The notes under the pieces: generated by a model
What the model was told of the DNA's origin: nothing
Databases searched by the model: none
What the model saw: only the letters and a program-made list of their open reading frames with translations
Shown here: piece after piece, positions 42,124 to 50,137 of the stretch
Numbering within the stretch: the first letter of the stretch is position 1
Layout: every line of letters begins with the position of its first letter
Made by a program: the position numbers and the translations under genes
Source of the DNA: Hyphomicrobiales bacterium
GTDB taxonomy: Bacteria; Pseudomonadota; Alphaproteobacteria; Rhizobiales; Rhizobiaceae
NCBI GenBank assembly: GCA_900473185.1
Contig: UCKU01000011.1
Location: forward strand, 1-64,000
Direction: 5' to 3'
Length of the DNA: 64,000 nt

Positions 42124-43347
42124 ATGCTGACCAAGTCGAGCACGGAGCTCGTGCGGCAGAGAAATAGCGTGCTTGTGCTCGCTACTCTTCGCCGCCACGG
42201 GCCACTTGCTCACACTGAAATATCCGATTTCACGCGGCTTTCGTCCGCGACCGTTTCCGCGATCACGGCCGATCTCGAAAAAGCGCAGGTGATCGAAAAA
42301 TCCGAGCAGCAGGCCGCCAGCGGGCGAGGGCGCCCGCGCGTGCTTTTGCGCCAGCGGCGCGACTGCGGCTACCTCATCGTCGTCATCATATCCTCGGATG
42401 CCGTGCAATATTCGCTGGTCGACTACTCGGGCAAGCTGATCGACCGCTTCAGCGAGGAAAGATCGCATGATCCCGATGGGGCTGGCCGCTTCGTGAACGG
42501 GGTGCGGGCGGGGCTTGAGCGCATCCTGTCGCGCTCGCGGATCGAACGGGAGAAGGTGCTGCTCATCTCGATCAGCAGCAAGGGGCTGGTCAATTCCTCC
42601 GAGCCGGTTCTCGTCTGGTCGCCGATCTTCGGCAGTGACCAGATCGATTTCGAACTGGCGCTCAAGCCGGAGTGGAAGGCGAAGGTCATTCTCGACAACG
42701 AGACGCTGCTGGTCGCCGCCGCCCTCGGCGCGCGTGAAGAGAATGTTAAAGGTGCGGATTTCCGCTCGCTGGCGGCCCTTTCGCTCGGCCACAGCATCGG
42801 GCTTGGAATCGTGCGGCGGACGACCCATGGCGGGCATGAAGTTTCCGCGCCCAATTTCGGGCACATGCTGCATATGGCCAATGGCGGGCTTTGCCGCTGC
42901 GGCACGCGCGGCTGTATCGAGGCCTATGCCGGTTTTTATGCGATCCTGCGCACCGCCTTCGAAGTGCCGCTCGATACGATCCCGGCAAAGTTCGTGCCAG
43001 TGGCCGAGCTCGACAAGATCGCGGCGCGGGCGCGGCAGGGCCACCGCATCTCGGGCTTTGCCTTCCGGCAGGCGGGGCTGGCACTCGGCAACGGGCTGTC
43101 CCGCATGCTGAGCCTGACGGAGCGCATGCCGATAGCGATCACCGGACCCGGTACACGATATTACGATCTGCTGCGGCAGGGGATCGAGGAGGGGCTCGGC
43201 CAATCCCATATGGTGCGCAGGGAGGGCATGCCGGAGCTCCGGGTCGTCGCGGACGAGCAGATTCTCGTCTTCGAAGGACATCTGAACCGGGCGCTGGCCG
43301 TCATCGATGAGGATATTGTGGTGGCCGGTCTGCAGGGTGGGGATTAG
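42124..43347 (+). CDS. xylR: ROK family repressor (XylR-like)
   Basis: A 407-residue ROK regulator. The N-terminal winged helix (about residues 5-75) has LATLRRHGPLAHTEISDFTR and SSATVSAITADLEKAQVIEK. The ROK domain follows with the zinc-binding cluster in CRCGTRGCIEAYAG (about 258-271: Cys-x-Cys-G-x-x-Gly-Cys-x-Glu). It is divergent from xylF with 227 bp between, sharing a 19-bp palindrome. It therefore probably represses xylFHG and releases it on xylose binding. A stem-loop (43414-43439) lies downstream. Confidence 0.86.
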   Translation: MLTKSSTELVRQRNSVLVLATLRRHGPLAHTEISDFTRLSSATVSAITADLEKAQVIEKSEQQAASGRGRPRVLLRQRRDCGYLIVVIISSDAVQYSLVDYSGKLIDRFSEERSHDPDGAGRFVNGVRAGLERILSRSRIEREKVLLISISSKGLVNSSEPVLVWSPIFGSDQIDFELALKPEWKAKVILDNETLLVAAALGAREENVKGADFRSLAALSLGHSIGLGIVRRTTHGGHEVSAPNFGHMLHMANGGLCRCGTRGCIEAYAGFYAILRTAFEVPLDTIPAKFVPVAELDKIAARARQGHRISGFAFRQAGLALGNGLSRMLSLTERMPIAITGPGTRYYDLLRQGIEEGLGQSHMVRREGMPELRVVADEQILVFEGHLNRALAVIDEDIVVAGLQGGD

Positions 43348-43352
43348 TGGTT

Positions 43353-43403
43353 CCCCCCTTCGCCCCAGTGGGGAGAAGGTGCCCGAAGGGCGGATGAGGG
43401 GGC
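43353..43403. repeat. Family B repeat, inverted orientation
   Basis: CCCCTTCGCCCCAGTGGGGA to CGGATGAGGGGG, the reverse complement of the copies at 11-63 and 43501-43551. It starts six bases after the xylR stop. Confidence 0.75.
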
Positions 43404-43413
43404 CACAACCGCC

Positions 43414-43439
43414 GACAGAGATTTCTTTAAGTCTCTGTC
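43414..43439 (+). terminator. Stem-loop downstream of xylR
   Basis: GACAGAGA (43414-43421) and TCTCTGTC (43432-43439) pair perfectly around a ten-base AT-rich loop. It lies between the two inverted family B copies and could end the xylR transcript; a T-run is absent. Confidence 0.5.
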
Positions 43440-43500
43440 ATAATAGTGTTTTAGGCCTTGGAGCACGCTGGTAGCTTGGACCGGTCGGCCTTGTGTCCGC

Positions 43501-43551
43501 GGCCCCCTCATCCGACCCTTCGGGCCACCTTCTCCCCGCTGGGGCGAAGGG
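43501..43551. repeat. Family B repeat, direct orientation
   Basis: GGCCCCCTCATCCGACCC to CCCCGCTGGGGCGAAGGG. Together with the inverted copy at 43353-43403 it makes arms of about 50 bp separated by about 97 bp. Confidence 0.75.
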
Positions 43552-43685
43552 ACAGGCACCGTCGCAGTCTCCCTTTTCCTTGTGGGGAGGGGTCTTTTTT
43601 CGGCCCACCCACGCGTGTCATCAAATGAGAAATGGCCGGGCAAGAGCCCGGCCATCTCATGGTGGCGACCGTCGGGAGAGGGCGG

Positions 43686-44678
43686 TCAGCCGATCTTGAT
43701 GAGCTTGCCTTCCTTGACCGACTGGACGGCAGCGTCGGCAAGGGCGAGAGCAGCCAGGCCATCGGCGCCGGAGGGGGAAATCTTCGAGCCCTTTTCGATC
43801 GCCGAAATGAAGCTTGCGATCTCGTTGGCGTAGGCTTCGGTGTAGCGGGTCATGAAGAAGTCATGCAGCGGCGGGCGGGTATAGCCTTCGCCGTTGGCGA
43901 CTTCGATCGAGACCGGGCGCTGGTTTTCGGCCGAGACGACGCCCTTGGAGCCATGCGCTTCGATGCGCTGGTCGTAGCCGTAGGTGGCACGGCGCGAGTT
44001 GGAGATGATGGCCTGCCTGCCGGAGGCGGTCTGCAGGATGACGGAGACGCTGTCATAGTCACCGGCTTCGCCGATCGCCTTGTCGACGAGGACTGCGGCG
44101 GTTGCGACGACGGAGACCGGCTCTTCGCCGAGCAGGAAGCGGGCCATGTCGAAGTCGTGGATCGTCATGTCGCGGAAGATGCCGCCCGAACGCTTGATGT
44201 AATCGACCGGCGGGGCGCCGGGATCGCGCGAGGTGATCGTCACCATCTCGACATCGCCGATCTTGCCGTCGTCGATGACCTTGCGGACCGCCATGAAATG
44301 CGGGTCGAAGCGGCGGTTGAAGCCGACCATCAGCTTGGCGCCGGTTTCTTCGACAACCTTGATGCAGGCTTTCACACGCGCAACGTCGAGATCGATCGGC
44401 TTCTCGCAGAAGATCGCCTTGCCGGCGCGGGCGAAGCGCTCGATCAGGTCGGCATGCGTATCGGTCGGCGTGCAGATGACGACGGCGTCGATATCCTTGG
44501 CGGCTTCGATGGCTTCAATGGTGCGCACTTCGCAGCCATAGGCGGAAGCGATCGCTTCGGCAGCCTGCGGGAAGGCGTCGGCGACGGCCACGAGCTTTGC
44601 ATTGGCATCGCCGCTGACGGCCTTTGCGTGGACCTTGCCGATACGGCCGGCGCCGAGAAGACCAAATCTCACTGTCAT
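43686..44678 (-). CDS. idhA: Myo-inositol 2-dehydrogenase
   Basis: A 330-residue Gfo/Idh/MocA enzyme. The N-terminus RFGLLGAGRIGKVHAKAV carries the GxGxxG motif, CEKPID (about residues 92-97) holds the catalytic Lys, and the inositol-dehydrogenase pattern SGGIFRDMTIHDFDMARFLL (about 163-182) contains the Asp-x-x-x-His catalytic pair. The enzyme oxidises myo-inositol to scyllo-inosose with NAD+. It is monocistronic here, away from other iol genes. A GGAA-N6-TTCC site upstream supports control by IolR. Confidence 0.87.
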   Translation of the reverse strand: MTVRFGLLGAGRIGKVHAKAVSGDANAKLVAVADAFPQAAEAIASAYGCEVRTIEAIEAAKDIDAVVICTPTDTHADLIERFARAGKAIFCEKPIDLDVARVKACIKVVEETGAKLMVGFNRRFDPHFMAVRKVIDDGKIGDVEMVTITSRDPGAPPVDYIKRSGGIFRDMTIHDFDMARFLLGEEPVSVVATAAVLVDKAIGEAGDYDSVSVILQTASGRQAIISNSRRATYGYDQRIEAHGSKGVVSAENQRPVSIEVANGEGYTRPPLHDFFMTRYTEAYANEIASFISAIEKGSKISPSGADGLAALALADAAVQSVKEGKLIKIG

Positions 44679-44726
44679 TACTGCCTCCCTAGATTCGGAA
44701 CAAATAAACCGAATTGATGTAAGTTT

Positions 44727-44740
44727 GGAATTTTCATTCC
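44727..44740. promoter_or_regulatory. IolR-type operator upstream of idhA
   Basis: GGAA TTTTCA TTCC matches the GGAA-N6-TTCC motif described for the RpiR-type repressor IolR in Sinorhizobium inositol genes, 49 bp upstream of the idhA start. A further TTCC follows at 44744. Function is inferred from motif and target gene. Confidence 0.65.
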
Positions 44741-44806
44741 ATTTTCCAGTCGCCGCGTCAAGTCCGCGGGCCTTTCACATTTGTGAAATCCATCCTAAAG
44801 ACAAGT

Positions 44807-44869
44807 GACGTCATCGCAACAGCGAGACGGCGTCATCACAATGGTGAGACGGCGTTATTACGACAATGA
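44807..44869. repeat. Short imperfect tandem repeat (three units of 19-22 bp)
   Basis: Units 44807-44825, 44826-44847 and 44848-44869, each beginning GACG and ending with CGA or TGA; the second and third are 22 bases and read GACGGCGTCATCACAATGG (then TGA) and GACGGCGTTATTACGACAAT (then GA). They lie directly before the start of the small membrane protein gene, probably in its leader. Confidence 0.6.
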
Positions 44870-44876
44870 GACAAAG

Positions 44877-45143
44877 ATGCAGCTGATCGATCCTAACCAT
44901 CCGACCTATCGACACCTTTGGGTTCGTGTCCTCATCGTCGTGGTCTGTTTCGGATGGGCGATCTTCGAATTCATCGGTGGTGACCCCTTCTGGGGCGTGC
45001 TTGCGGGCGGCGCCGGCGCCTATTCCTTCTATATGCTGATCTGGACCTTCGACCCGAAGCCGCCGGAAACGGCGGCCGTTGTCACACCCGATGATGAGGA
45101 CGGGGACAAGCTGGCAACAGAAGAAGAGAAGAAGGCCGAATAA
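44877..45143 (+). CDS. Small two-helix membrane protein
   Basis: An 88-residue protein starting MQLIDPNHPTYRHLWVRVLI, with two membrane helices (about residues 12-32 and 38-58) and an acidic C-terminal tail (TPDDEDGDKLATEEEKKAE). The ATG at 44877 is preferred because the protein proper seems to begin with the QLIDPNHP segment and the upstream alternative (44841) lies within a tandem repeat. No function known. It is divergent from idhA. Confidence 0.65.
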   Translation: MQLIDPNHPTYRHLWVRVLIVVVCFGWAIFEFIGGDPFWGVLAGGAGAYSFYMLIWTFDPKPPETAAVVTPDDEDGDKLATEEEKKAE

Positions 45144-45145
45144 TT

Positions 45146-45184
45146 AAAGCGTGTCGCGATCTTTCGGATGCGCGCCACGCTTTT
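45146..45184. repeat. Intergenic palindrome (AAAGCGTG/ACGCTTT)
   Basis: Arms AAAGCGTGTCGCG and CGCGCCACGCTTT, with one unpaired position on each side, directly after the stop of the small membrane protein gene. The plan resembles the family C element at 15341-15440, with a different arm sequence. It may also end the transcript. Confidence 0.55.
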
Positions 45185-45287
45185 GGGCCCTTGTTTTGTG
45201 CAGGTCATCTAGCAAACCGTTGCACGGGTTTGTGTGACTGAGTATCCGGCGTCGAGATGCGTGCCGCCGAGCAAGCCCCGCAACGGA

Positions 45288-46181
45288 TCAGAGCGACAAT
45301 TCTTTGACCTGCGCGTCGATCTTCTTGCAGGCATCCCCGAACGGATCGCGTACCGGCACCAGGGGCGAAACGCCAAGGAGGAGAAGCGCTTTCAGGTGCT
45401 TCCAGCCGCCTTCCTCGCCCAGCACCGGGGCATAGGATGTCATCACGCCGGGCCCTTCGCCATAGAGGCGCTTGAACTCCGCGAAATTGGAGAAGGCCTC
45501 GTGGTTGTTGTCCACGAGATGGAAGCTCTCCGCCGCTGCACCTTCGGCCAGGATGGCTTCATGCGTATCGAGCAGGACGGCATAATATTCGACGGGCGTG
45601 TCGTCGGCCGGAATGACCGGTGCAATGGTCGTGCCGTTCACGAGATCCTTCACGCGGATCAGAATGCCGTTCAGAAACAGCGCGTGTTCCGGCGACAGGT
45701 AGAGATCGGAATGTGGCGTGCGGCTATCCAGCGCGTGGCGGGAAACCCGGACCGGCACAACGCCTTCATGCCAGCGCGTGCCGCTCTTCTTGAAGACCTG
45801 GCGGCCGACCCATCTGATCGGACGGGCGCTCCCGTCCGGAAGGGCAACGCGATCGCCGACGCGCAGATCCTCGACAGGCTTTTCACCGCAATCCGTGAGG
45901 ATCGCCGTCCCACTCAGGAAACACTGCGGGCCGCCACCACCGCCTCCGCCAGAACCACCGCTTCCGCCAGAGCCTCCGTGTCCACCGGAGCCGCCATGTC
46001 CGCCGGAGCCTCCATGTCCGCCCCGCCCCCAAAGCCGCCCCAACGCATTCGCGGGAGAGGTGGAAATTGCCGTCGCCAATGCCGCAACGCCGGCAAGCCG
46101 GGCACCGGCGGCAGCGGCAACACCTAGAAAATGTCTACGCGCGGTATTGCGCGGCAGCTTAGGATCTCGCGTGGGTGACAT
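45288..46181 (-). CDS. Tat-exported Hint-domain protein with glycine-rich repeat
   Basis: A 297-residue protein. TARRHFLGVAAAAGARLAGV (residues 13-32) is a twin-arginine signal. Residues 51-86 are a low-complexity linker of GGSGGHG-type units. From Cys87 a Hint (Hedgehog/intein, Hint_2-like) domain begins: CFLSGTAILTDCGEKPVEDL, RVGDRV, PIRWVGRQ, LYLSPEHALFLNGI and VEYYAVLLDTHEAILAEG. Hint domains can cleave or rearrange the peptide bond before their first Cys, here between the Gly-rich tail and the domain. The ATG at 46181 has AAGGA seven bases upstream, within a strong hairpin. Physiological role unknown. Confidence 0.78.
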   Translation of the reverse strand: MSPTRDPKLPRNTARRHFLGVAAAAGARLAGVAALATAISTSPANALGRLWGRGGHGGSGGHGGSGGHGGSGGSGGSGGGGGGGPQCFLSGTAILTDCGEKPVEDLRVGDRVALPDGSARPIRWVGRQVFKKSGTRWHEGVVPVRVSRHALDSRTPHSDLYLSPEHALFLNGILIRVKDLVNGTTIAPVIPADDTPVEYYAVLLDTHEAILAEGAAAESFHLVDNNHEAFSNFAEFKRLYGEGPGVMTSYAPVLGEEGGWKHLKALLLLGVSPLVPVRDPFGDACKKIDAQVKELSL

Positions 46182-46189
46182 GCTGGTAT

Positions 46190-46227
46190 CCTTCGATAAC
46201 ATTGACACCGGCCTATGTTATCGAAGG
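46190..46227 (-). promoter_or_regulatory. Leader hairpin masking the ribosome site of the Hint-domain gene
   Basis: Perfect 13-bp arms CCTTCGATAACAT (46190-46202) and ATGTTATCGAAGG (46215-46227) with a 12-base loop. On the mRNA the 3' arm ends in GAAGG, which is most of the AAGGA ribosome site of the gene. This suggests control of translation; alternatively it may be a binding site at the DNA level. Confidence 0.6.
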
Positions 46228-46443
46228 TTGTATTGCGTTCAATTTCGCTAAATAGCGTTGAGGCCTACTGAAAAGGGAGTAGGCACGGTATGTTGGCCTG
46301 CCGAAATATGCTGTTGCCGGCACCAAAAAGCTGGAGAATTATCTGCTACTCAAGCGCGAAATATTCAATCGAGATACTATCAGCATCGGTTGAGCGATCA
46401 GAGGAAAGCGGCGTAAACAGCCCGCAAACCGGGCGGAAAAGCT

Positions 46444-46899
46444 TCAGGCGCGCGGCAGGCGGCGCATCGCCTCGTCGATGAGCAGATTGGCGATCATCAT
46501 GCGTCTGTTGGCATTGTCTCGGAAGGGCTGGGCTACGCCGTCGGGATGATTGGCCTTGGCAAAAGCGCGCCGTTTCTCGTTCAGCGTCTGTTGCGTATCG
46601 GCAGATGAAATCGACAGGTCCGCAGCAATCTCTTCCGGCGCAATGCGGGCGAGATGATCGGGCATGACCGGTTGGGGATCAGGCGGGGGAGGCGTCGCGA
46701 TCGCGGGCTCGAGGCCGAGATTGTCGAAATAGGCTTGCCCGACCCGCTGCGAAGCAGCCGAAACACCCTCCATCACATCGAAGGCGAGGCCTGTCGGAAA
46801 GCCGGGAACGCGATGGGCGGCCGGCTCTTCCGCTTCTCCGGCGTCTACCTCTTTCAACCGTTCGAGAACGGATTGGAATATCGATTGTCCGAACAGCAT
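46444..46899 (-). CDS. Degenerate J-domain (DnaJ-like) protein
   Basis: A 151-residue protein. The C-terminal 65 residues (IAPEEIAADLSISSADTQQT, KRRAFAKANHPDGVAQPFRD, NRRMMIANLLIDEAMRRL) have the helix-loop-helix layout of a J domain with the HPD tripeptide at 118-120, needed to stimulate DnaK. The N-terminal part (1-80) is unlike DnaJ and contains a proline run. Such proteins are probably specialised DnaK co-chaperones; the client is unknown. Confidence 0.65.
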   Translation of the reverse strand: MLFGQSIFQSVLERLKEVDAGEAEEPAAHRVPGFPTGLAFDVMEGVSAASQRVGQAYFDNLGLEPAIATPPPPDPQPVMPDHLARIAPEEIAADLSISSADTQQTLNEKRRAFAKANHPDGVAQPFRDNANRRMMIANLLIDEAMRRLPRA

Positions 46900-47108
46900 G
46901 CGCCTTCCTTTTCGAGCGGCGCATTAGACGGCGCCAAGTTGGCGCCGGGCTGGATTTCGATACACGATCCTGAGCCTGTCTTGGTTAGATTGAAGCATTC
47001 TGTTGGCCAGAGTAAATCTTGGCGTGGTGCCAGCTTGGTGGAATCCTATGCTTGGTGAACTGTCCCGCGACAGGGACAGCGTTTGTGGATGAGGCAATGA
47101 GGGCGCGT

Positions 47109-47663
47109 ATGACAGCGTGGAAGCGGACAGTACAATGGACCGATTGGAACGGAGACGGGCTTGAGCGTCTTTCCATTCTCCACAATGACGAGGGTGTGCT
47201 TGCGGAAGGTGCTGTGACCGGACATTTCGAAGCCGGCAAATATGATCTGGCCTACCGGTTGGTGATAGACCCGCGTTGGCGGGTGCGCGAAGTCGGGGTT
47301 CAGATCGCCAATGGCCCAAGACTGCACATTCTGTCTGATGGCCGCGGTCGTTGGGTCAACGGGAATGGCTCGGAGATTTCCGATTTGGCCGGGTGCATCG
47401 ATGTCGATATCGTAGCAACACCCTTCACCAACACCCTGCCAATTCGGCGGCTTGAACAAAAAATCGGGGTCGCCGAAGACATCAGCGCTGCTTATGTTTC
47501 CTTGCCGGACCTGATCGTCGAGCCTGTCAAACAACGATATACCAAGCTTGCCGAGAACCGTTTTCTCTATGAAGGCCTATCAACCGGATTTTCCGCTGAA
47601 CTCGAGGTTGATGGCGACGGCATCGTGCTGGACTATCCAGGCGTTTTCAAAAGATTGCCGTAG
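47109..47663 (+). CDS. Putative glycolipid-binding protein (PF06475-like)
   Basis: A 184-residue beta-rich protein with no signal peptide. Segments such as LERLSILHNDEGVLAEGAVT, LAYRLVIDPRWRVREVGVQI, GRGRWVNGNGSEISDLAGCI, DVDIVATPFTNTLPIRRL and the final ELEVDGDGIVLDYPGVFKRL follow the order known for the putative glycolipid-binding family (PA1994-like). The ATG at 47109 has GAGGG five bases upstream; 47097 is possible. The biological role of the family is not firmly known. It converges on gbpR. Confidence 0.78.
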   Translation: MTAWKRTVQWTDWNGDGLERLSILHNDEGVLAEGAVTGHFEAGKYDLAYRLVIDPRWRVREVGVQIANGPRLHILSDGRGRWVNGNGSEISDLAGCIDVDIVATPFTNTLPIRRLEQKIGVAEDISAAYVSLPDLIVEPVKQRYTKLAENRFLYEGLSTGFSAELEVDGDGIVLDYPGVFKRLP

Positions 47664-47698
47664 CATGCGCGTCGTTCAGTCCGGGTATCCTGAAGGCC

Positions 47699-48709
47699 CT
47701 AGCCCTCAGCCTGCCGGATGCTCTCTTCCAGAATGAGATCGTAGAGCAGCCGGGCGCTCGGCGGCAGGGCGCGCTCGCGGACGGTGATCAGGCTGTAGGG
47801 CTTGACGTTGATCTCGAAATCAATCGGCAGGATGCGCACATCGGAGGCGTTCGAGCTCTGCGAGGCGAGAAACTGGGCGACATCGACGGCGACGGGGGCA
47901 ATGGCATCCGTCTCACAGATGATCGCGCAGGTCAGAAGCAGTGAGGAGGTGTTGACGATGTTTTCCGGAAGCCGAACTGCGCGCGACAGGAAGATATCCT
48001 CTATCGTGCGGCGCAGCAGCGTGCCCGGCGGCTGGAACACCCAATCGTAATCCTTGATCTCCGACAGGCTGCTCGGCACTTTCTTCTTTAAGAGGGGATG
48101 GCGGCTGCGGACGATGAGGCAGGCTTTCTCGACGCCGATCTCGCGGACCTCGAAAAGGCGTGGGTTGAGGTCATCGGGGATGCGGCTGATGATGAAGTCG
48201 TGGCGGGCGGCCAGAAGCTCGCGCGCCAGCACATTGCTGGTCTCGACCTGGATGTTGACCTCGATGCCGGGAAAGGTCTTGCGCACCGTGTTGATGGCGG
48301 GAACGACGAGGCTCATGGCGGGTGCCGTGACGGCGCCGATGAAGACCGAGCCGCCCTTGCCGCTCTTCAGTTCGCCGATCTCGCGGCTGGCCTCGCGGAG
48401 CTCCAGAAGGATCTTTCGGGCACGCCTGGCGAGAGCTTCGCCGAAGGTGGTCAGCACCACGCCGCGGGCAACCCGCTCATAGAGCGAAGCCTTCACGATC
48501 GACTCCATTTCGGACAGCATTCGGGAGGCCGCCGGCTGCGATATGTTCAGCACCTCTGCGGCAGCAGAAATCTGCCCGCTATCTTCGATTGCGACAATCA
48601 TACGCAGGTGATTCAGCTTAAGTCCTGCACGTAGAAGGCCGTCATCGCCAAAATTGTCGCTGTTGATGTCGACATGTTCCAACGAAAATGGCTCGGAGAT
48701 AATCGTCAT
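47699..48709 (-). CDS. gbpR: LysR-type regulator GbpR of the chvE locus
   Basis: A 336-residue LysR protein: the DNA-binding domain is about residues 30-90 (LKLNHLRMIVAIEDSGQISA, then ISQPAASRMLSEMESIVK), after a longer than usual N-terminal extension of 30 residues as in Agrobacterium GbpR. The effector domain includes GAVTAPAMSLVVPAINTVRK and TCAIICETDAIAPVAVDVA. The ATG at 48709 follows GGAGGCTGCAACC, a good ribosome site. It is divergent from chvE and in Agrobacterium activates chvE in response to sugars such as L-arabinose and galactose. Confidence 0.88.
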   Translation of the reverse strand: MTIISEPFSLEHVDINSDNFGDDGLLRAGLKLNHLRMIVAIEDSGQISAAAEVLNISQPAASRMLSEMESIVKASLYERVARGVVLTTFGEALARRARKILLELREASREIGELKSGKGGSVFIGAVTAPAMSLVVPAINTVRKTFPGIEVNIQVETSNVLARELLAARHDFIISRIPDDLNPRLFEVREIGVEKACLIVRSRHPLLKKKVPSSLSEIKDYDWVFQPPGTLLRRTIEDIFLSRAVRLPENIVNTSSLLLTCAIICETDAIAPVAVDVAQFLASQSSNASDVRILPIDFEINVKPYSLITVRERALPPSARLLYDLILEESIRQAEG

Positions 48710-48979
48710 GGTTGCAGCCTCCCCACTGCGCTCCATCAAAAGTAATACTTTTTAACGATATACCAAATTTGTTATGCACATTACCAGTTATTCTATTTGA
48801 CAGTTATAGGAATCCATACCAGTTTGCCGCCGTGTGCTGGTTGGCACTCAACACGTGTGAGATCGTGGAGGAGACCTACTTCGTTTCTCACCATCTGAAG
48901 TAACTATCCAATACGGAACCTGCCACAGTTTCGGGGCGGGCGATTTTTCGTCCGCTAATCTTTAACAAGGGAGAGAGAA
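48710..48979. promoter_or_regulatory. gbpR-chvE divergent control region
   Basis: A 270-bp AT-rich space between the divergent starts, with ACGATATACCAAATTTGTTA and TTGACAGTTATAGGAATCCA among its segments; TTGACA (48798-48803) is a possible -35 box for chvE. It probably holds GbpR sites, but no single clear dyad stands out. GGGAGAGAGAA precedes the chvE ATG. Confidence 0.55.
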
Positions 48980-50044
48980 ATGAAATCCATTATCTCATTG
49001 ATGGCTGCGGCTGCTTTCGGCGTCGCATCGTTCGTTATGCCGGCTATGGCGGCTGACAAGGGCCTGGTTGGCATCGCAATGCCGACGAAGGCTTCGGCTC
49101 GCTGGATCGACGACGGTAACAACATCGTCAAGCAGCTCCAGGCTGCCGGCTACCAGACCGACCTGCAGTATGCTGACGATGATATTCCGAACCAGCTTTC
49201 GCAGATCGAAAACATGGTCACGAAGGGCGCCAAGGTTCTCGTCGTCGCTTCGATCGACGGCACGACCCTTTCTGACGTTCTCCAGAAGGCTCATGACGCC
49301 GGCATCAAGGTCATCGCTTATGACCGCCTGATCCGCGACTCTGGTAACGTCGACTACTACGCTACGTTCGACAACTTCCAGGTTGGCGTTCTCCAGGCTG
49401 GCACGATCGTCGACAAGCTCGGCCTCAAGGACGGCAAGGGCCCGTTCAACATCGAACTCTTCGGCGGTTCGCCGGACGACAACAACGCCTTCTTCTTCTA
49501 TGATGGCGCAATGTCTGTTCTGCAGCCCTACATCGACTCCGGCAAGCTCGTCGTGAAGTCCGGCCAGACCGGCATGGACAAGGTCGGTACGCTGCGTTGG
49601 GATCCGGCAACGGCCCAGGCCCGCATGGACAACCTGCTCTCGGCTAACTACACGGACGCCAAGGTTGACGCTGTCCTGTCTCCTTACGACGGTCTGTCGA
49701 TCGGTATCCTCTCGTCGCTGAAGGGCGTCGGCTACGGTTCGGCTGGGCAGCCGCTGCCGGTCGTCACCGGCCAGGACTCGGAAATCCCGTCGATCAAGTC
49801 GATCATCGCTGGCGAACAGTATTCCTCGATCTTCAAGGATACCCGCGATCTGGCGAAGGTCACCGTTTCGATGGTTGACGCCGTCATGTCCGGCAAGGAG
49901 CCTGAAGTCAACGACACGAAGACCTACGACAACGGTGTCAAGGTCGTTCCGTCCTACCTGCTGAAGCCGGTCGCCGTGACCAAGGAGAACTACAAGGCGG
50001 TTCTCGTTGATGGCGGTTACTACAAGGAAGACCAGCTGAAGTAA
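48980..50044 (+). CDS. chvE: Periplasmic multiple-sugar-binding protein ChvE
   Basis: A 354-residue protein with a signal peptide ([18 protein letters not shown], cleavage about residue 24). The mature start [20 protein letters not shown], then [40 protein letters not shown] and [20 protein letters not shown] are those of ChvE/GguABC-type binding proteins. In Agrobacterium ChvE binds arabinose, galactose, glucose and acidic sugars, feeds the GguAB transporter and also assists VirA signalling. Its codons are strongly biased (Thr ACG, Ser TCG, Val GTC), suggesting high expression. A strong hairpin follows it. Confidence 0.95.
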   Translation: MKSIISLMAAAAFGVASFVMPAMAADKGLVGIAMPTKASARWIDDGNNIVKQLQAAGYQTDLQYADDDIPNQLSQIENMVTKGAKVLVVASIDGTTLSDVLQKAHDAGIKVIAYDRLIRDSGNVDYYATFDNFQVGVLQAGTIVDKLGLKDGKGPFNIELFGGSPDDNNAFFFYDGAMSVLQPYIDSGKLVVKSGQTGMDKVGTLRWDPATAQARMDNLLSANYTDAKVDAVLSPYDGLSIGILSSLKGVGYGSAGQPLPVVTGQDSEIPSIKSIIAGEQYSSIFKDTRDLAKVTVSMVDAVMSGKEPEVNDTKTYDNGVKVVPSYLLKPVAVTKENYKAVLVDGGYYKEDQLK

Positions 50045-50054
50045 TTATGAATGG

Positions 50055-50082
50055 CCGGAACCCGCGCGATTGCGGGTTCCGG
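50055..50082 (+). terminator. Intercistronic hairpin between chvE and gguA
   Basis: Perfect 11-bp stem CCGGAACCCGC (50055-50065) and GCGGGTTCCGG (50072-50082) with a six-base loop, ten bases after the chvE stop. It probably gives partial termination or protection of the chvE message, so that binding protein exceeds transporter. Confidence 0.75.
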
Positions 50083-50137
50083 TCTTCGATTCTATGATCG
50101 CCGGGTCATTTCTGATCGCGGCGTTGGGTTTTTAGTC

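Noticed and set aside
45950..46020. Repeating CCTCCGCCAG/CCATGTCCGCCGGAG units resembling a CRISPR or minisatellite
   Set aside because: The repeats code for the Gly-rich linker of the Hint protein, vary in spacing and have no constant repeat/unique spacer pattern.
48712..48903. A 63-residue frame in the gbpR-chvE space
   Set aside because: No ribosome site and no family; it lies in the divergent control region.
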